Below are positions 17,125 to 25,407 of a stretch of 64,000 nt of DNA, one piece after another. The stretch is from Mesorhizobium hawassense. Lineage in GTDB: Bacteria > Pseudomonadota > Alphaproteobacteria > Rhizobiales > Rhizobiaceae. The notes under the pieces are model-generated. The model ran no database searches. It was not told where the DNA came from and saw only the letters and a list, made by a program, of their open reading frames with translations. The DNA lies in NCBI RefSeq assembly GCF_003289945.1, contig NZ_QMBP01000007.1, forward strand, positions 239,350 through 303,349, read 5' to 3'. Positions within the stretch are counted from its first letter, which is position 1. Each line of letters opens with the position of its first letter. A program made the position numbers and the translations under genes.

Positions 17125-17352
17125 TCAGGATTGGCCCGAACCTGCCTTTCCCGCGGGCATCGCGGCCAGGCACTCCTCCAGCCGTTGCAGCCGTGCCTTT
17201 TGCCAGCGCAGCGTGTGCGCGACCTCGTGCAGGTTGCATTTGGCCTTCGAATTGGCGGCCTTGATCAGATCGAGCTCGAGCCGATCGATCTCGCGGCGCA
17301 GCCGCCGCGCCTCCTCCTCCCGCAGCCCCCGGATCCAGCCTGGCCCACGCAT
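17125..17352 (-). CDS. Small hypothetical protein, predicted coiled coil
   Basis: This 75-residue protein is mostly Glu/Arg/Leu-rich helix (EEEARRLRREIDRLELDL) with two Cys residues and no recognisable domain. The ATG has GGTGGA just upstream at short spacing. It lies between the barrel-protein gene and the tRNA region with no operon partner. The reading frame could also be a chance ORF in GC-rich DNA. Confidence 0.45.
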   Translation of the reverse strand: MRGPGWIRGLREEEARRLRREIDRLELDLIKAANSKAKCNLHEVAHTLRWQKARLQRLEECLAAMPAGKAGSGQS

Positions 17353-17594
17353 GGTTCCACCATCAAAGCCGGCTCGATGCTGACAGACAAAGGCTAATGA
17401 GAGCGGTTTGGCGAGCTTTGCATTTTACACATCACTAATATTGAATTTGCACGCGCGACGATGGATCTGGTCAGCCGTCGGCGATGCCGCTCGCGCTCGA
17501 AACTGGCAGGTCAATATATTAGCATTTGCTTGTATTTGAGAGCCAGCAGGATCATAATAGCTCCGCGGGTACGGGGACTATGAGGGAGGTTCCG

Positions 17595-17744
17595 ATGCGA
17601 CCGATCCTTCTGATCGCTGCCGCGGCTGTCATATTCTTTGTCTGGGACGGTTTGGCCAACAAGAGCGCATACAGAATCGCGCTGATGAAAACTGCGGACC
17701 AGGTCGAGAACTTCCAGGGCCTTGTAAGGGTCTCGTGGAATTAG
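17595..17744 (+). CDS. Small single-pass membrane protein
   Basis: A 49-residue ORF starts with MRPILLIAAAAVIFFVWD, one transmembrane helix or signal anchor, followed by a polar tail ending VRVSWN. The ATG is preceded by GGGAGG at good spacing, which supports translation. Flanking DNA on the left is AT-richer than the rest of the window. No family is recognised. Confidence 0.6.
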   Translation: MRPILLIAAAAVIFFVWDGLANKSAYRIALMKTADQVENFQGLVRVSWN

Positions 17745-17961
17745 CAGGCCCAGGTTCGCCGACTGGCATCTCTCGCGAGAGCCGACTGACGTCGGTCTCG
17801 AGAAGTCGTTTCTTTGCGCGGCGCGCGGGCGAGAGACATTGCGACACCACGACGTGTCTCTCGATTTCACGACTCCAGCGCGTCCAAGCTCAGCACTGAT
17901 TGCCGCGCCGCACTGATGGTTGCAATTGGCCCTTGTCTGGGGCATGCCTCAATCGCGGCGC

Positions 17962-18047
17962 GCGGACGTGGCGGAATTGGTAGACGCAAGGGACTTAAAA
18001 TCCCTCGATCTCTGATCGTACGGGTTCGATTCCCGTCGTCCGCACCA
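17962..18047 (+). tRNA. tRNA-Leu (anticodon UAA)
   Basis: The acceptor stem GCGGACG pairs with CGTCCGC; a 5-bp anticodon stem AGGGA/TCCCT encloses the loop CTTAAAA with anticodon TAA. A long variable arm and the T-arm GGGTTCGATTCCC follow, and the encoded CCA ends at 18047. This is a class II leucine tRNA reading UUA (and UUG by wobble). Confidence 0.97.
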
Positions 18048-18153
18048 CCCTTCGCTCTTCAAGCTTGGGGGCAGGCCACCGGAAGCTCGTTAGACGAAGG
18101 CAGTGTCCTCCGAAGCCACAAGCGAAGGAGAACCATCCCGATCGAAGCTAGGC

Positions 18154-18732
18154 TCAGGCTCTGATCGGATTGAGCTTCAAATGCTGGATCAGGATGATGG
18201 TCTTGGCGTCGATGATCCGCCCGTCGCCGATGGCGGCCAGTGCTTCGTCCAGCGGTATTTCCAGAACCTCGATGTCCTCGCCCTCTTCGGGAGCCCCACC
18301 GCCGGCCGAGATCCGGTCGGCCGGCGAATAGCGCGCGACGAAGAACCACAGCCGCTCGGTCACGCTGCCGGGGCTCATATAGGGCGAAAACAGCCGCTCG
18401 ATATCTTTCAGGTGGTAGCCGAGTTCCTCTTCCGCTTCCTTCAGGATGGCGGTTTCGGGGTCGTTCTCGTCGAGCAGGCCGGCGCAGGCCTCGATCAGAG
18501 GCTCTCGATGGCCGGTGACATAGGCCGGGAAGCGGAACTGCCGCACCAGGAGCACGGTCTGGCGCTGCGGATCGAACGGCAGGATCACCGCGCCGTCGCC
18601 GCGATCGTAGGTCTGGCGAGTCTGCGTCTCCCATTGCCCGTCGCGACGGCGATAGTCGAGCACTGTCTTCTTCAGCACCGCCCAGTCGTCCGAGAGAACC
18701 TCTTCCGAACGGATGCGAACGCGATCTTCCAT
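18154..18732 (-). CDS. nudK: Nudix hydrolase, NudK-like (GDP-mannose pyrophosphatase family)
   Basis: This 192-residue protein carries a Nudix-like box around AGLLDENDPETAILKE followed by EEELGY, plus LFSPYMSPGSVTERLWFF, a segment diagnostic of the NudK/YffH group that hydrolyses GDP-mannose. FRFPAYVTGH and DAKTIILIQHL fit the same group. The ATG at 18732 follows GGGAGG; a TTG-extended version to 18786 is less likely. It lies just past tRNA-Leu, on the opposite strand. Substrate specificity is inferred from family. Confidence 0.88.
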   Translation of the reverse strand: MEDRVRIRSEEVLSDDWAVLKKTVLDYRRRDGQWETQTRQTYDRGDGAVILPFDPQRQTVLLVRQFRFPAYVTGHREPLIEACAGLLDENDPETAILKEAEEELGYHLKDIERLFSPYMSPGSVTERLWFFVARYSPADRISAGGGAPEEGEDIEVLEIPLDEALAAIGDGRIIDAKTIILIQHLKLNPIRA

Positions 18733-18888
18733 GACGACCTCCCGATTGGCCGCAAAAGGGGTAATGGCGAAAGATGGCCTGCGCAATCCTGGAAACCGAC
18801 TGGTCCAACCGGAGTTTCAACGGACTCGCGTCTGGCGCGACGAGCCGCGGCTGACTAGATAGCGGTATCTCTCCCGGGAGCCCGTTTC

Positions 18889-19992
18889 ATGACGTCATCG
18901 CTTTTCCAGCCGATCACCCTCGGCGGTCTCACCTTCCCCAACCGCATCGCGGTCGCCCCCATGTGCCAGTATTCGGCCCAGGACGGCTCGGCCAGCGACT
19001 GGCATCTCCATCACTGGATGAACCTGGCAATGTCGGGCGCCGGCATGGTTACCGTCGAGATGACCGATGTCGAGCGGCGCGGACGCATCTCGCATGGCTG
19101 CCTCGGCCTTTATTCGGACGACAACGAGGCGGCCGCCAGGCGCACGCTCGACGCCGCCAGGCGCGTCGCCGCGCCCGGCACGAGGTTCGGCATCCAGCTT
19201 GCCCATGCCGGCCGCAAGGCCTCCAACAGGAAACCCTGGGAAGGCGGCGGTCCGTTGCAGCCTGGCGAAGATCCCTGGCAAACGGTTTCGGCCTCGGCCA
19301 TTGCCTATGACACGGGCTGGAACGTGCCGCATGCGTTGGAGGACGATGAAATCCTGCAGCTCATCGAGCGTTTTGCGCGGGCGGCCGTGCGCGCCGAACG
19401 CGCCGGCTTCGACTTTGCCGAACTGCACGCCGCGCATGGCTATCTGATCTTCCAGTTCCTCTCGCCGCTCTCCAATCAGCGGACGGACCGCTGGGGCGGG
19501 TCCCTCGAAAACCGCATGCGCTTCGCGCTCGAAATCGCTCGGGCCGTGCGGAAGGCCGCCCCGACCATGATGCTGGGGGCGCGCCTTTCGGTGAAGGAAT
19601 GGGTCGATGGCGGTTTCGACGTGGAGGACGCGATCGAGGTGGCCAAGGCATTGAAGGCCGAGGGCGTCGCCTATCTCTGCTGCTCCAGCGGCGGCAATTC
19701 ACCCCTCCAGCAGGTGCCACCCGGTCCCGGCTACCAGGTGCATCTGGCGGAGGCCGTGCGCAAGGGCGCCGGCATCCCTACGCGCGCCGTGGGATTGATC
19801 GACGACCCGAGCCAGGCCGAGGCGATCGTCGCCGATGGTCGCGCCGACATGGTGGCGCTGGCGCGCGCTTTCCTCGCCGACCCGCGCTGGGGCTGGCGCG
19901 CGGCGGCGACCTTCGGTGAGGAAATCCACCCCGCGCCGCAGCTGGCGCGTTCCGTGACGACGATGCGGCATTGGATGAAGGCCGCCGGCTAG
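18889..19992 (+). CDS. NADH:flavin oxidoreductase (old yellow enzyme, YqjM/NamA type)
   Basis: This 367-residue TIM-barrel flavoenzyme shows PNRIAVAPMCQYSA with the YqjM-type Cys at 26, GIQLAHAGRK, ELHAAHGYLIFQFLSP with substrate-binding residues, TDRWGGSLENRMRF, and the FMN phosphate region near LARAFLADPRW. Such enzymes reduce activated alkenes with NAD(P)H. The ATG follows GGGAG. A half copy of the intergenic repeat begins inside the stop codon TAG. Confidence 0.94.
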   Translation: MTSSLFQPITLGGLTFPNRIAVAPMCQYSAQDGSASDWHLHHWMNLAMSGAGMVTVEMTDVERRGRISHGCLGLYSDDNEAAARRTLDAARRVAAPGTRFGIQLAHAGRKASNRKPWEGGGPLQPGEDPWQTVSASAIAYDTGWNVPHALEDDEILQLIERFARAAVRAERAGFDFAELHAAHGYLIFQFLSPLSNQRTDRWGGSLENRMRFALEIARAVRKAAPTMMLGARLSVKEWVDGGFDVEDAIEVAKALKAEGVAYLCCSSGGNSPLQQVPPGPGYQVHLAEAVRKGAGIPTRAVGLIDDPSQAEAIVADGRADMVALARAFLADPRWGWRAAATFGEEIHPAPQLARSVTTMRHWMKAAG

Positions 19993-20049
19993 AGCAATTT
20001 CAGGCAAAGTGTGACAGGATTTTCCGTCCGGAATTGCGTCAAAACAAAA
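19991..20049. repeat. Two-hairpin intergenic repeat, copy D (left half only)
   Basis: It runs from AGAGCAATTTC through TTTTCCGTCCGGAATTGCGTC to AAAACAAAAC; the second hairpin is missing. It begins in the TAG stop codon of the flavin oxidoreductase gene. Confidence 0.8.
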
Positions 20050-20134
20050 CCTGAAGATCGGCGGGCTCCTGAGACGTTTGGGCGCAGGATCCTCGCCACA
20101 ACTGCAACCAATTTGGCCGTTTTACGTTGCGGCC

Positions 20135-20413
20135 ATGATGGACAACAAGCCCTTTGAAAAGCCGGTGGTGGTCGAGCTCGGCCATGTCGGCAAATATCGC
20201 CACATAAACAGCACCCGCGAGGCCGCCGAGTGCCTGATGACCGTTTGGCCGCTCAATCGCGGCGAGCGTCATCGTGATGCGCTCGACACTTGCCTCAAAG
20301 CGCTGGAAGGTTATCGTTCGACAGCGGACGCGCGTCGCGCCCTTGTCGAGGCAGCCAGGGAATCGGAAGTTCTGGTTCCCGAAGACAGGCTGCCCGACGC
20401 AAAGCTGCACTGA
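20135..20413 (+). CDS. DUF982 family protein
   Basis: This 92-residue protein matches the rhizobial DUF982 family: VVVELGHVGKYRHINSTREAAECLM, VWPLNRGERHRDALDTCLKALEG, then an Ala-rich helix. The family is largely limited to Rhizobiales and has no known function. Two consecutive ATG codons (20135, 20138) can serve as start, with weak ribosome-binding sites. A DUF2188 gene follows after 25 nt on the same strand. Confidence 0.85.
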   Translation: MMDNKPFEKPVVVELGHVGKYRHINSTREAAECLMTVWPLNRGERHRDALDTCLKALEGYRSTADARRALVEAARESEVLVPEDRLPDAKLH

Positions 20414-20438
20414 GCGGACTTCTCAACCGGAGGATTTC

Positions 20439-20678
20439 ATGGCGAAGCTGACTTACAAGATCGTCGAGCACGATGGCGGCTGGGCCTACAAGGTGGGCTC
20501 GACGTTTTCGGAGACCTTCCGAACGCATCAGGACGCGTTGCGCGCGGCCGAAATCGCTTCGGCCGAGCAGCAGGTCGCCGGCGCCACCGACGGCATCCAA
20601 TATGAGGACGCTGACGGTAAGTGGCACGACGAACTGGCTGATGGCCGTGACCGGCCGCAGACCGAAGTCTCCGACTGA
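20439..20678 (+). CDS. DUF2188-like small protein
   Basis: This 79-residue protein has KIVEHDGGWAYKVGSTFSET, TFRTHQDALRAAEIASAEQQ and a C-terminal YEDADGKWHDEL, the pattern of the DUF2188 family of small soluble proteins. The ATG follows CCGGAGGATTTC, a strong site. It probably shares a transcript with the DUF982 gene. Function unknown. Confidence 0.85.
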   Translation: MAKLTYKIVEHDGGWAYKVGSTFSETFRTHQDALRAAEIASAEQQVAGATDGIQYEDADGKWHDELADGRDRPQTEVSD

Positions 20679-20742
20679 TTTTTGCCCGCGCCGCGACCGA
20701 TCATGCCCGAGCCTTCATGCCGGCCGCTGGCGGGCGCTGAGG

Positions 20743-21021
20743 TTACTTTCCGCAATACTGGTCGTTGACGTTCCCGTCGGCATTGGCGTCCGGTCCGGGC
20801 GTGTTCGACGCGCATGGACCCAGAGCGCCGGTATTGCCCAGGGTATTGAGGCCGGAAGCGTCGCCTCCCGCAATGCTGCCTGTGGTGGTCCGATCGATCG
20901 GCCGCTCGCTCGACGTTGAGCGGTCACTGTGCCACCATGACCAGTCGTTCGACGACTGCGCCATCGCCGCGCCACTCGTGGCCAACACGAGCGCCGAAGC
21001 TGATATAATTTTTCTAAGCAT
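20743..21021 (-). CDS. Small secreted hypothetical protein
   Basis: This 92-residue protein begins with a clear signal peptide (MLRKIISASALVLATSGAAMA, cleavage after AMA). The mature part is Ser/Thr/Gly/Asn-rich with two Cys residues near the C-terminus (GPCASN, QYCGK) that could form a disulphide. The ATG at 21021 has GGAGA at good spacing; the ATG four codons earlier is less likely. No family is recognised. It is convergent with the DUF2188 gene. Confidence 0.75.
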   Translation of the reverse strand: MLRKIISASALVLATSGAAMAQSSNDWSWWHSDRSTSSERPIDRTTTGSIAGGDASGLNTLGNTGALGPCASNTPGPDANADGNVNDQYCGK

Positions 21022-21202
21022 TGGAGTCTCCATTCTGGTTCGTCACCGCTTGGGGTCGGCGACCCGAATGAAACCCTAGGTTCAACGCAAGGTTCCGGTC
21101 GGAAAATCACGATGAACCAAGGCATTCGACACGTTTGTGTGACGGGACTGTGAGCCGGCGAAGGCCCGATACCGGGTAGAACCGCGCAACTCTCGCCGAA
21201 AC

Positions 21203-22177
21203 TCAGTTCACGCCCGCGAAGGCGCGGGCGGCGATGCGTTGGATGAAGGCGACGACCCGTTCGACTTCGACGAATTGCGGCATGTGGCCGAGGCCCTCGA
21301 CCCGCTCGAAGTCGAGCCCCGGGATCTTATCCAGCATCGGCTCGCCGTGGACCGCCTCGCCAATGACACGGTCGGCGCTGCCGAACAGAATTCCCGCCGG
21401 CATCTCGATCTCGCCGTAACGCTCTTCGATGCGACCAAGATCCCGCTCCACCGCCACGACGTCGGTGGACGTGGCGAAATAGTGAGATGGGCGCAGCCCG
21501 AGCCATCCGCCACCAGCGATCATATAGTCCGCGGGAACCATCTGAGGCGCGAAAATGAATCTCATTGTCGGTTGCGCGTAACGAAGGCTCAGCGGTATCG
21601 CCACCGTATGAGCCAGAACGCGGCGCAGCAGTCGTGACGGTACATGGAGCAGATCGAACCTTTGACGCCCCCTCGCTTCCAGATGCGTCAGCGGCGAGAG
21701 CAGCGCCACACCGGAAATCGCGGCCGGATGCTCCGTCGCCAGCGCAAGCGCGACCGCTCCGCCGAGCGAATGGCCGACGATCAGGGGCCGCTCCAGGCGC
21801 AGTTCCTCGATGAAGCGCCGCACGATTTCCGCCTGTTCGGGCAGCCGGCCGGTCGCGCCGCTTGCGCGAACCGAATAACCGGAGCCTGGCCGGTCGAGCG
21901 CGATCAGCTGATAGCCAGCGCCGAAGCGCCCGAACAGCATGTGGCGGAAATGATGGAGCTGGGCACCCAGCCCGTGCACAAAGACAATCGGCCGGCCTTC
22001 GCCCTCTTCGACATAGTGGATGCGGTTGCCGTCGATCTCGACGAATTTACCGCAAGCCGGCACCAGCCTTTCGGCTTTCGCGGCGATCCGCCAGGTCGCG
22101 AGCATCAGGGCAAGCAACACAAGGGCGATCGCAAGCAGCGGGCCGGCGAACAGCCACAAGACAATCGATATCAGCAT
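21203..22177 (-). CDS. Membrane-anchored alpha/beta hydrolase
   Basis: This 324-residue protein has an N-terminal transmembrane helix (LISIVLWLFAGPLLAIALVL), then an alpha/beta-hydrolase domain with VFVHGLGAQLHHF, LDRPGSGYS, the nucleophile VGHSLGGA, an Asp in FGSADRVIG and the catalytic His in GLGHMPQF. The ATG at 22177 fits the hydrophobic start; an extension to 22240 lacks support. Substrate unknown. It is divergent from the molybdopterin-binding-domain gene. Confidence 0.9.
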   Translation of the reverse strand: MLISIVLWLFAGPLLAIALVLLALMLATWRIAAKAERLVPACGKFVEIDGNRIHYVEEGEGRPIVFVHGLGAQLHHFRHMLFGRFGAGYQLIALDRPGSGYSVRASGATGRLPEQAEIVRRFIEELRLERPLIVGHSLGGAVALALATEHPAAISGVALLSPLTHLEARGRQRFDLLHVPSRLLRRVLAHTVAIPLSLRYAQPTMRFIFAPQMVPADYMIAGGGWLGLRPSHYFATSTDVVAVERDLGRIEERYGEIEMPAGILFGSADRVIGEAVHGEPMLDKIPGLDFERVEGLGHMPQFVEVERVVAFIQRIAARAFAGVN

Positions 22178-22305
22178 GTCTTCATCCGGGCTCCGACCGA
22201 CCGCACCATATCCGCAACGGCCGCGGTCACAAGCGCGCATCCGGCTTTCGCATTGCGGCCGGGCGCGGCCCGCGTTATCTCAGGCGACCAATGCCGGAGC
22301 CCGCC

Positions 22306-23046
22306 ATGCCTGAAATCGTCACCGCCGCCATGCTCGTCATCGGCGACGAAATCCTCTCCGGCCGCACCAAGGACAAGAATATCGGCCACCTCGCCGACAT
22401 CATGACGGCGATCGGTATCGACCTGAAGGAAGTGCGCATCGTCCCCGACGAGGAGGACGAGATCGTTGCCGCTGTGAATGCCGTGCGCGTCCGCTACACC
22501 TACGTCTTCACGACCGGCGGCATCGGCCCCACGCATGACGACATCACCGCCGATTCCATGGCCAAGGCCTTCGGCGTGCCCTGCGAATACGACGCCAAGG
22601 CCTATGCGCTGCTCGAAGCAAGCTATGCGGCACGCGGCATCGAATTCACCGAAGCGCGCAAGCGCATGGCGCGCATGCCGCGCGGCTCCGACCATATCGA
22701 CAACCCCGTCTCCGTCGCGCCGGGCTTCCGTATCGGCAACGTCCACGTCATGGCCGGCGTGCCCTCGATCTTCCAGGCGATGCTCGACAATGTCGTGCCG
22801 ACGCTCAAGGCTGGCACGAAAATGCTGTCGGCAACCGTGCATTGCCCGTTCGGCGAAGGCCTGATCGGCGCACCGCTGGCCGACATCCAGAAGGCGCATC
22901 CCGACACCATCATCGGCTCTTATCCGAAATATGGCGACGGGAAGTTCTGGACCGAGCTCGTCGTCCGCGCCCGCAGCGAGGACGCCCTCGAGGCCGCGCG
23001 CAAGGACGTCGAGGCGATGGTGGCGGAATTCGCCACGGCGGGCTGA
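22306..23046 (+). CDS. MoCF/CinA-N-like molybdopterin-binding domain protein
   Basis: This 246-residue protein has the MoaB/Mog-like fold: VTAAMLVIGDEILSGRTKDKN at 6-26, YTYVFTTGGIGPTHDDIT containing the GGIG/TxDD signature, and AGVPSIFQAMLD. It corresponds to the N-terminal domain of CinA without the C-terminal amidohydrolase domain. Relatives are annotated as competence/damage-inducible or molybdopterin-binding; a nucleotide pyrophosphatase role in NAD or FAD repair is possible for the family. The ATG at 22306 follows GGAG with ideal spacing. Confidence 0.9.
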   Translation: MPEIVTAAMLVIGDEILSGRTKDKNIGHLADIMTAIGIDLKEVRIVPDEEDEIVAAVNAVRVRYTYVFTTGGIGPTHDDITADSMAKAFGVPCEYDAKAYALLEASYAARGIEFTEARKRMARMPRGSDHIDNPVSVAPGFRIGNVHVMAGVPSIFQAMLDNVVPTLKAGTKMLSATVHCPFGEGLIGAPLADIQKAHPDTIIGSYPKYGDGKFWTELVVRARSEDALEAARKDVEAMVAEFATAG

Positions 23047-23139
23047 TCTCCGGAACCAGATCGGGCTTACCGACGTTTCTGGCTGACCGGCCATCCGAGG
23101 CCGGAGGCGCGCGTGCGCCGACAGATTTGAGGGGACGTC

Positions 23140-23973
23140 ATGCGCTTCAAGACAATCGTCGCCATCTTGCAGAACGAACAGGACGCCGAGCGCGTACTCG
23201 ACTGCGCCCTTCCGCTTGCCGACCGGTTCGAAAGCCATCTCGTCGGCATCCATGCCGAGGCGCTGCCCGTCCCTTACACATCCGCCACCGGCTTCCCGGA
23301 TACCGAATTCCTGCAGGTCTCGGCCGAGATGAACAAAGAACGCGCCGACAAGCTGCAGGCATATTTCCTGAAGCGGATCGAGGAATCCGGCCTGTCCTTC
23401 GAATGGCGGAGCCTGGAGAGCTTCTCGGGCGACAGCGCGCTGACCGGCCTGTCGAGCGTGCGCGCCGCCGATCTGATCATCGCAGCGCAGCGAGACACCG
23501 GCGGCGACCCGAGCGCCGATGTCGACACGCTGGTTTACGATGCCGGCAGGCCGGTGCTGGTCGTGCCCCATGCCGGCCCGCTGGTCACGACCTTCAGGCG
23601 CGTGCTGCTTGCCTGGAACGGCAGCAAGGAGGCGGCTCGCGCCGCATTCGACGCCCTGCCCTTCATCGCCGAGGCCGACAAGACGGACATTCTCGTCATC
23701 GACCCGCCGGAAACGCTGGATGAATCGCCGGAAGCGGCTGGCGCCGAGATCGCCGCGGCGCTCTCGCGCCACGGCGCCAATGTCAGCGTCTGCGTGCAGA
23801 AATCGGATGGATCCTCGGTCGACGACATCATTCAGGCCCGCATAACCGAGTCCGGCGCCGATCTTCTGGTGCTTGGCGCCTACAGCCACTCCTGGCTGCG
23901 CCAGCTCCTGTTTGGCGGCGTCACCCGCACGGTGCTGCGCACGACCAACGTGGCGGCTTTCCTGTCACGTTAG
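23140..23973 (+). CDS. Universal stress protein with two Usp domains
   Basis: This 277-residue protein has tandem UspA-like domains. The first begins FKTIVAILQNEQDAERVLDC and lacks a clear ATP-binding loop. The second begins FRRVLLAWNGSKEAARAAFDALPF and ends LLVLGAYSHSWLRQLLFGGVTRTVL, matching the G-x2-G-x9-G-S/T type loop. The ATG follows GAGGGGACGTC. Such proteins bind ATP and respond to stress or starvation. It is followed by a terminator-like hairpin. Confidence 0.9.
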   Translation: MRFKTIVAILQNEQDAERVLDCALPLADRFESHLVGIHAEALPVPYTSATGFPDTEFLQVSAEMNKERADKLQAYFLKRIEESGLSFEWRSLESFSGDSALTGLSSVRAADLIIAAQRDTGGDPSADVDTLVYDAGRPVLVVPHAGPLVTTFRRVLLAWNGSKEAARAAFDALPFIAEADKTDILVIDPPETLDESPEAAGAEIAAALSRHGANVSVCVQKSDGSSVDDIIQARITESGADLLVLGAYSHSWLRQLLFGGVTRTVLRTTNVAAFLSR

Positions 23974-24012
23974 TAGACCCCGTCGCTTTCAACGCGCTGA
24001 GTCCACAGCCAT

Positions 24013-24048
24013 CGCCAGCCCCGGCCCTTGCCAAGGCTGGCGCTTTCC
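24013..24048 (+). terminator. Hairpin downstream of the universal stress gene
   Basis: CGCCAGCC at 24013-24020 pairs with GGCTGGCG at 24035-24042, followed by CTTTCC. The loop region can add internal pairs. It lies about 40 nt past the stop codon of the Usp gene. The stem arms are identical to those at 9311-9332. Confidence 0.5.
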
Positions 24049-24114
24049 GGCTAATTCCGCCTGCATTCCATTGATTTTGCGCGCCGCGGCGCGCGCTTGC
24101 GGAGTGCGCGAACC

Positions 24115-24615
24115 ATGTCCCTTCCTGAAAAAGCCTTTCCCGTGTCCTGGGACCAGTTCCATCGCGACGCCCGCGCGCTGTCCTGGCGGCTTTCCGGCGC
24201 CAACAAGGGACAGTGGAAAGCGATCGTCTGCATCACCCGTGGCGGCCTGGTGCCGGCGGCCATCATAGCGCGCGAGCTCGGCATCCGGGTCATCGAGACG
24301 GTGTGCGTCGCCTCCTATCATGACTACACCAGCCAGGGGCAGTTGCAGGTTCTAAAGGAAATTTCGCCGCCGCTGCTCGCCGACGACGGGGCCGGCGTGC
24401 TCATCATCGACGACCTGACCGATACCGGCAAGACCGCCGGTATCGTGCGCGCCATGATGCCGAAGGCGCATTTCGCGACCGTCTATGCCAAGCCGAAGGG
24501 CCGCCCGCTGGTCGACACATTCGTTACCGAGGTCAGCCAGGACACCTGGATCTACTTTCCCTGGGACATGGGCTTCACTTACCAGAAGCCGATCGCGGAC
24601 GATCACCCCGGCTGA
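24115..24615 (+). CDS. gpt: Xanthine-guanine phosphoribosyltransferase
   Basis: This purine-salvage enzyme converts guanine, xanthine and hypoxanthine to their nucleotides with PRPP. The 166-residue length fits. It has [39 protein letters not shown] and the PRPP-binding motif [13 protein letters not shown], then WIYFPWDMG in the C-terminal hood. The ATG at 24115 follows GGAG at somewhat long spacing. A GCGCGCC/GGCGCGC palindrome lies just upstream (about 24080-24097). Confidence 0.95.
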   Translation: MSLPEKAFPVSWDQFHRDARALSWRLSGANKGQWKAIVCITRGGLVPAAIIARELGIRVIETVCVASYHDYTSQGQLQVLKEISPPLLADDGAGVLIIDDLTDTGKTAGIVRAMMPKAHFATVYAKPKGRPLVDTFVTEVSQDTWIYFPWDMGFTYQKPIADDHPG

Positions 24616-24842
24616 GCGGCCGTCACATTTTCCAAACAATCTGCCTCGAAGGCGTGTCGTCCAATCACGCCAATGGCTGCAACTACTTGCGAGCTGACTT
24701 TTTCTGGTGGGATTTTCCGACGGAGTGAAGTTTTTTACTTTTAAAGCTCATAATTCGCCGTAAGATTCATAAGGTGGCAAACGATTCTGGAGGCTGGGGG
24801 CAGCTTTCTTCAATGTTGACGAGGCCTGCAACATATAGCGCT

Positions 24843-25301
24843 ATGACCGAAAGAGTCAGAAGACTTTTCGGCACGGCACCATGTCGCCTGCAGGTTGCCG
24901 CCTTGCCCTGGCGTGAAGGCGAAAGCGGCGTCGAGATCATGCTGATCACCAGTCGCGACACCGGACGCTGGGTGCTGCCCAAGGGTTGGCCGGAGGCCAG
25001 GGAGGCGCTTTGCGAGGCCGCGGCACGTGAAGCGGGCGAGGAAGCCGGGTTGCGCGGCAAGGTCTCGCATCTTGAAGCCGGCCGCTATTTCTATGCCAAG
25101 GTCCTCGCCTCCGGCGAGGAAGTGCCTTGCGAAGTGCTGGTCTTTCCGCTGCATGTCGACCGCGTCGCCGACCGCTGGAAAGAGAAGCGCGCGCGAACGC
25201 GCAAATGGGTCGGCGCGACCGAGGCCGTTCAAATGCTGAACGAGCCGGACCTTTGCCAGATCATCGCCGGCTTCTGCGCCGCGCCGCATAAATTCGCCTG
25301 A
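24843..25301 (+). CDS. Nudix hydrolase (diphosphoinositol-polyphosphate-phosphatase-like)
   Basis: This 152-residue protein has an exact Nudix box, GWPEAREALCEAAAREAGEEAGL (spacing G-x5-E-x7-RE-x2-EE-x-G), following LITSRDTGRWVLPKG. The short size and KWVGATEAV tail match small Nudix enzymes acting on diadenosine polyphosphates or inositol pyrophosphates. The start is uncertain: ATG at 24843 gives the family-like N-terminus, while ATG 24813 or GTG 24774 are also in frame. An AT-rich region before it probably holds its promoter. A repeat starts 6 nt past the stop. Confidence 0.88.
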   Translation: MTERVRRLFGTAPCRLQVAALPWREGESGVEIMLITSRDTGRWVLPKGWPEAREALCEAAAREAGEEAGLRGKVSHLEAGRYFYAKVLASGEEVPCEVLVFPLHVDRVADRWKEKRARTRKWVGATEAVQMLNEPDLCQIIAGFCAAPHKFA

Positions 25302-25306
25302 TTCAA

Positions 25307-25389
25307 GGCAATTCCAGGAAAATATGTGGCAGTTGGGCACGGCGGATTCGCCCTGGCTTCCGTCCGAAATTGCATGAAAACAAAGACTT
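25307..25389. repeat. Two-hairpin intergenic repeat, copy E (variant with internal insert, left half)
   Basis: It contains GGCAATTCCAGGAAAA, then an extra GTTGGGCACGGCG...CGCC segment like that of copy C, then TTCCGTCCGAAATTGCATG and AAAACAAAGA. The second hairpin is absent. It lies between the stop codons of the convergent Nudix and GNAT-like genes. Confidence 0.7.
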
Positions 25390-25407
25390 AAATCGGCTCG
25401 GCGGTCG

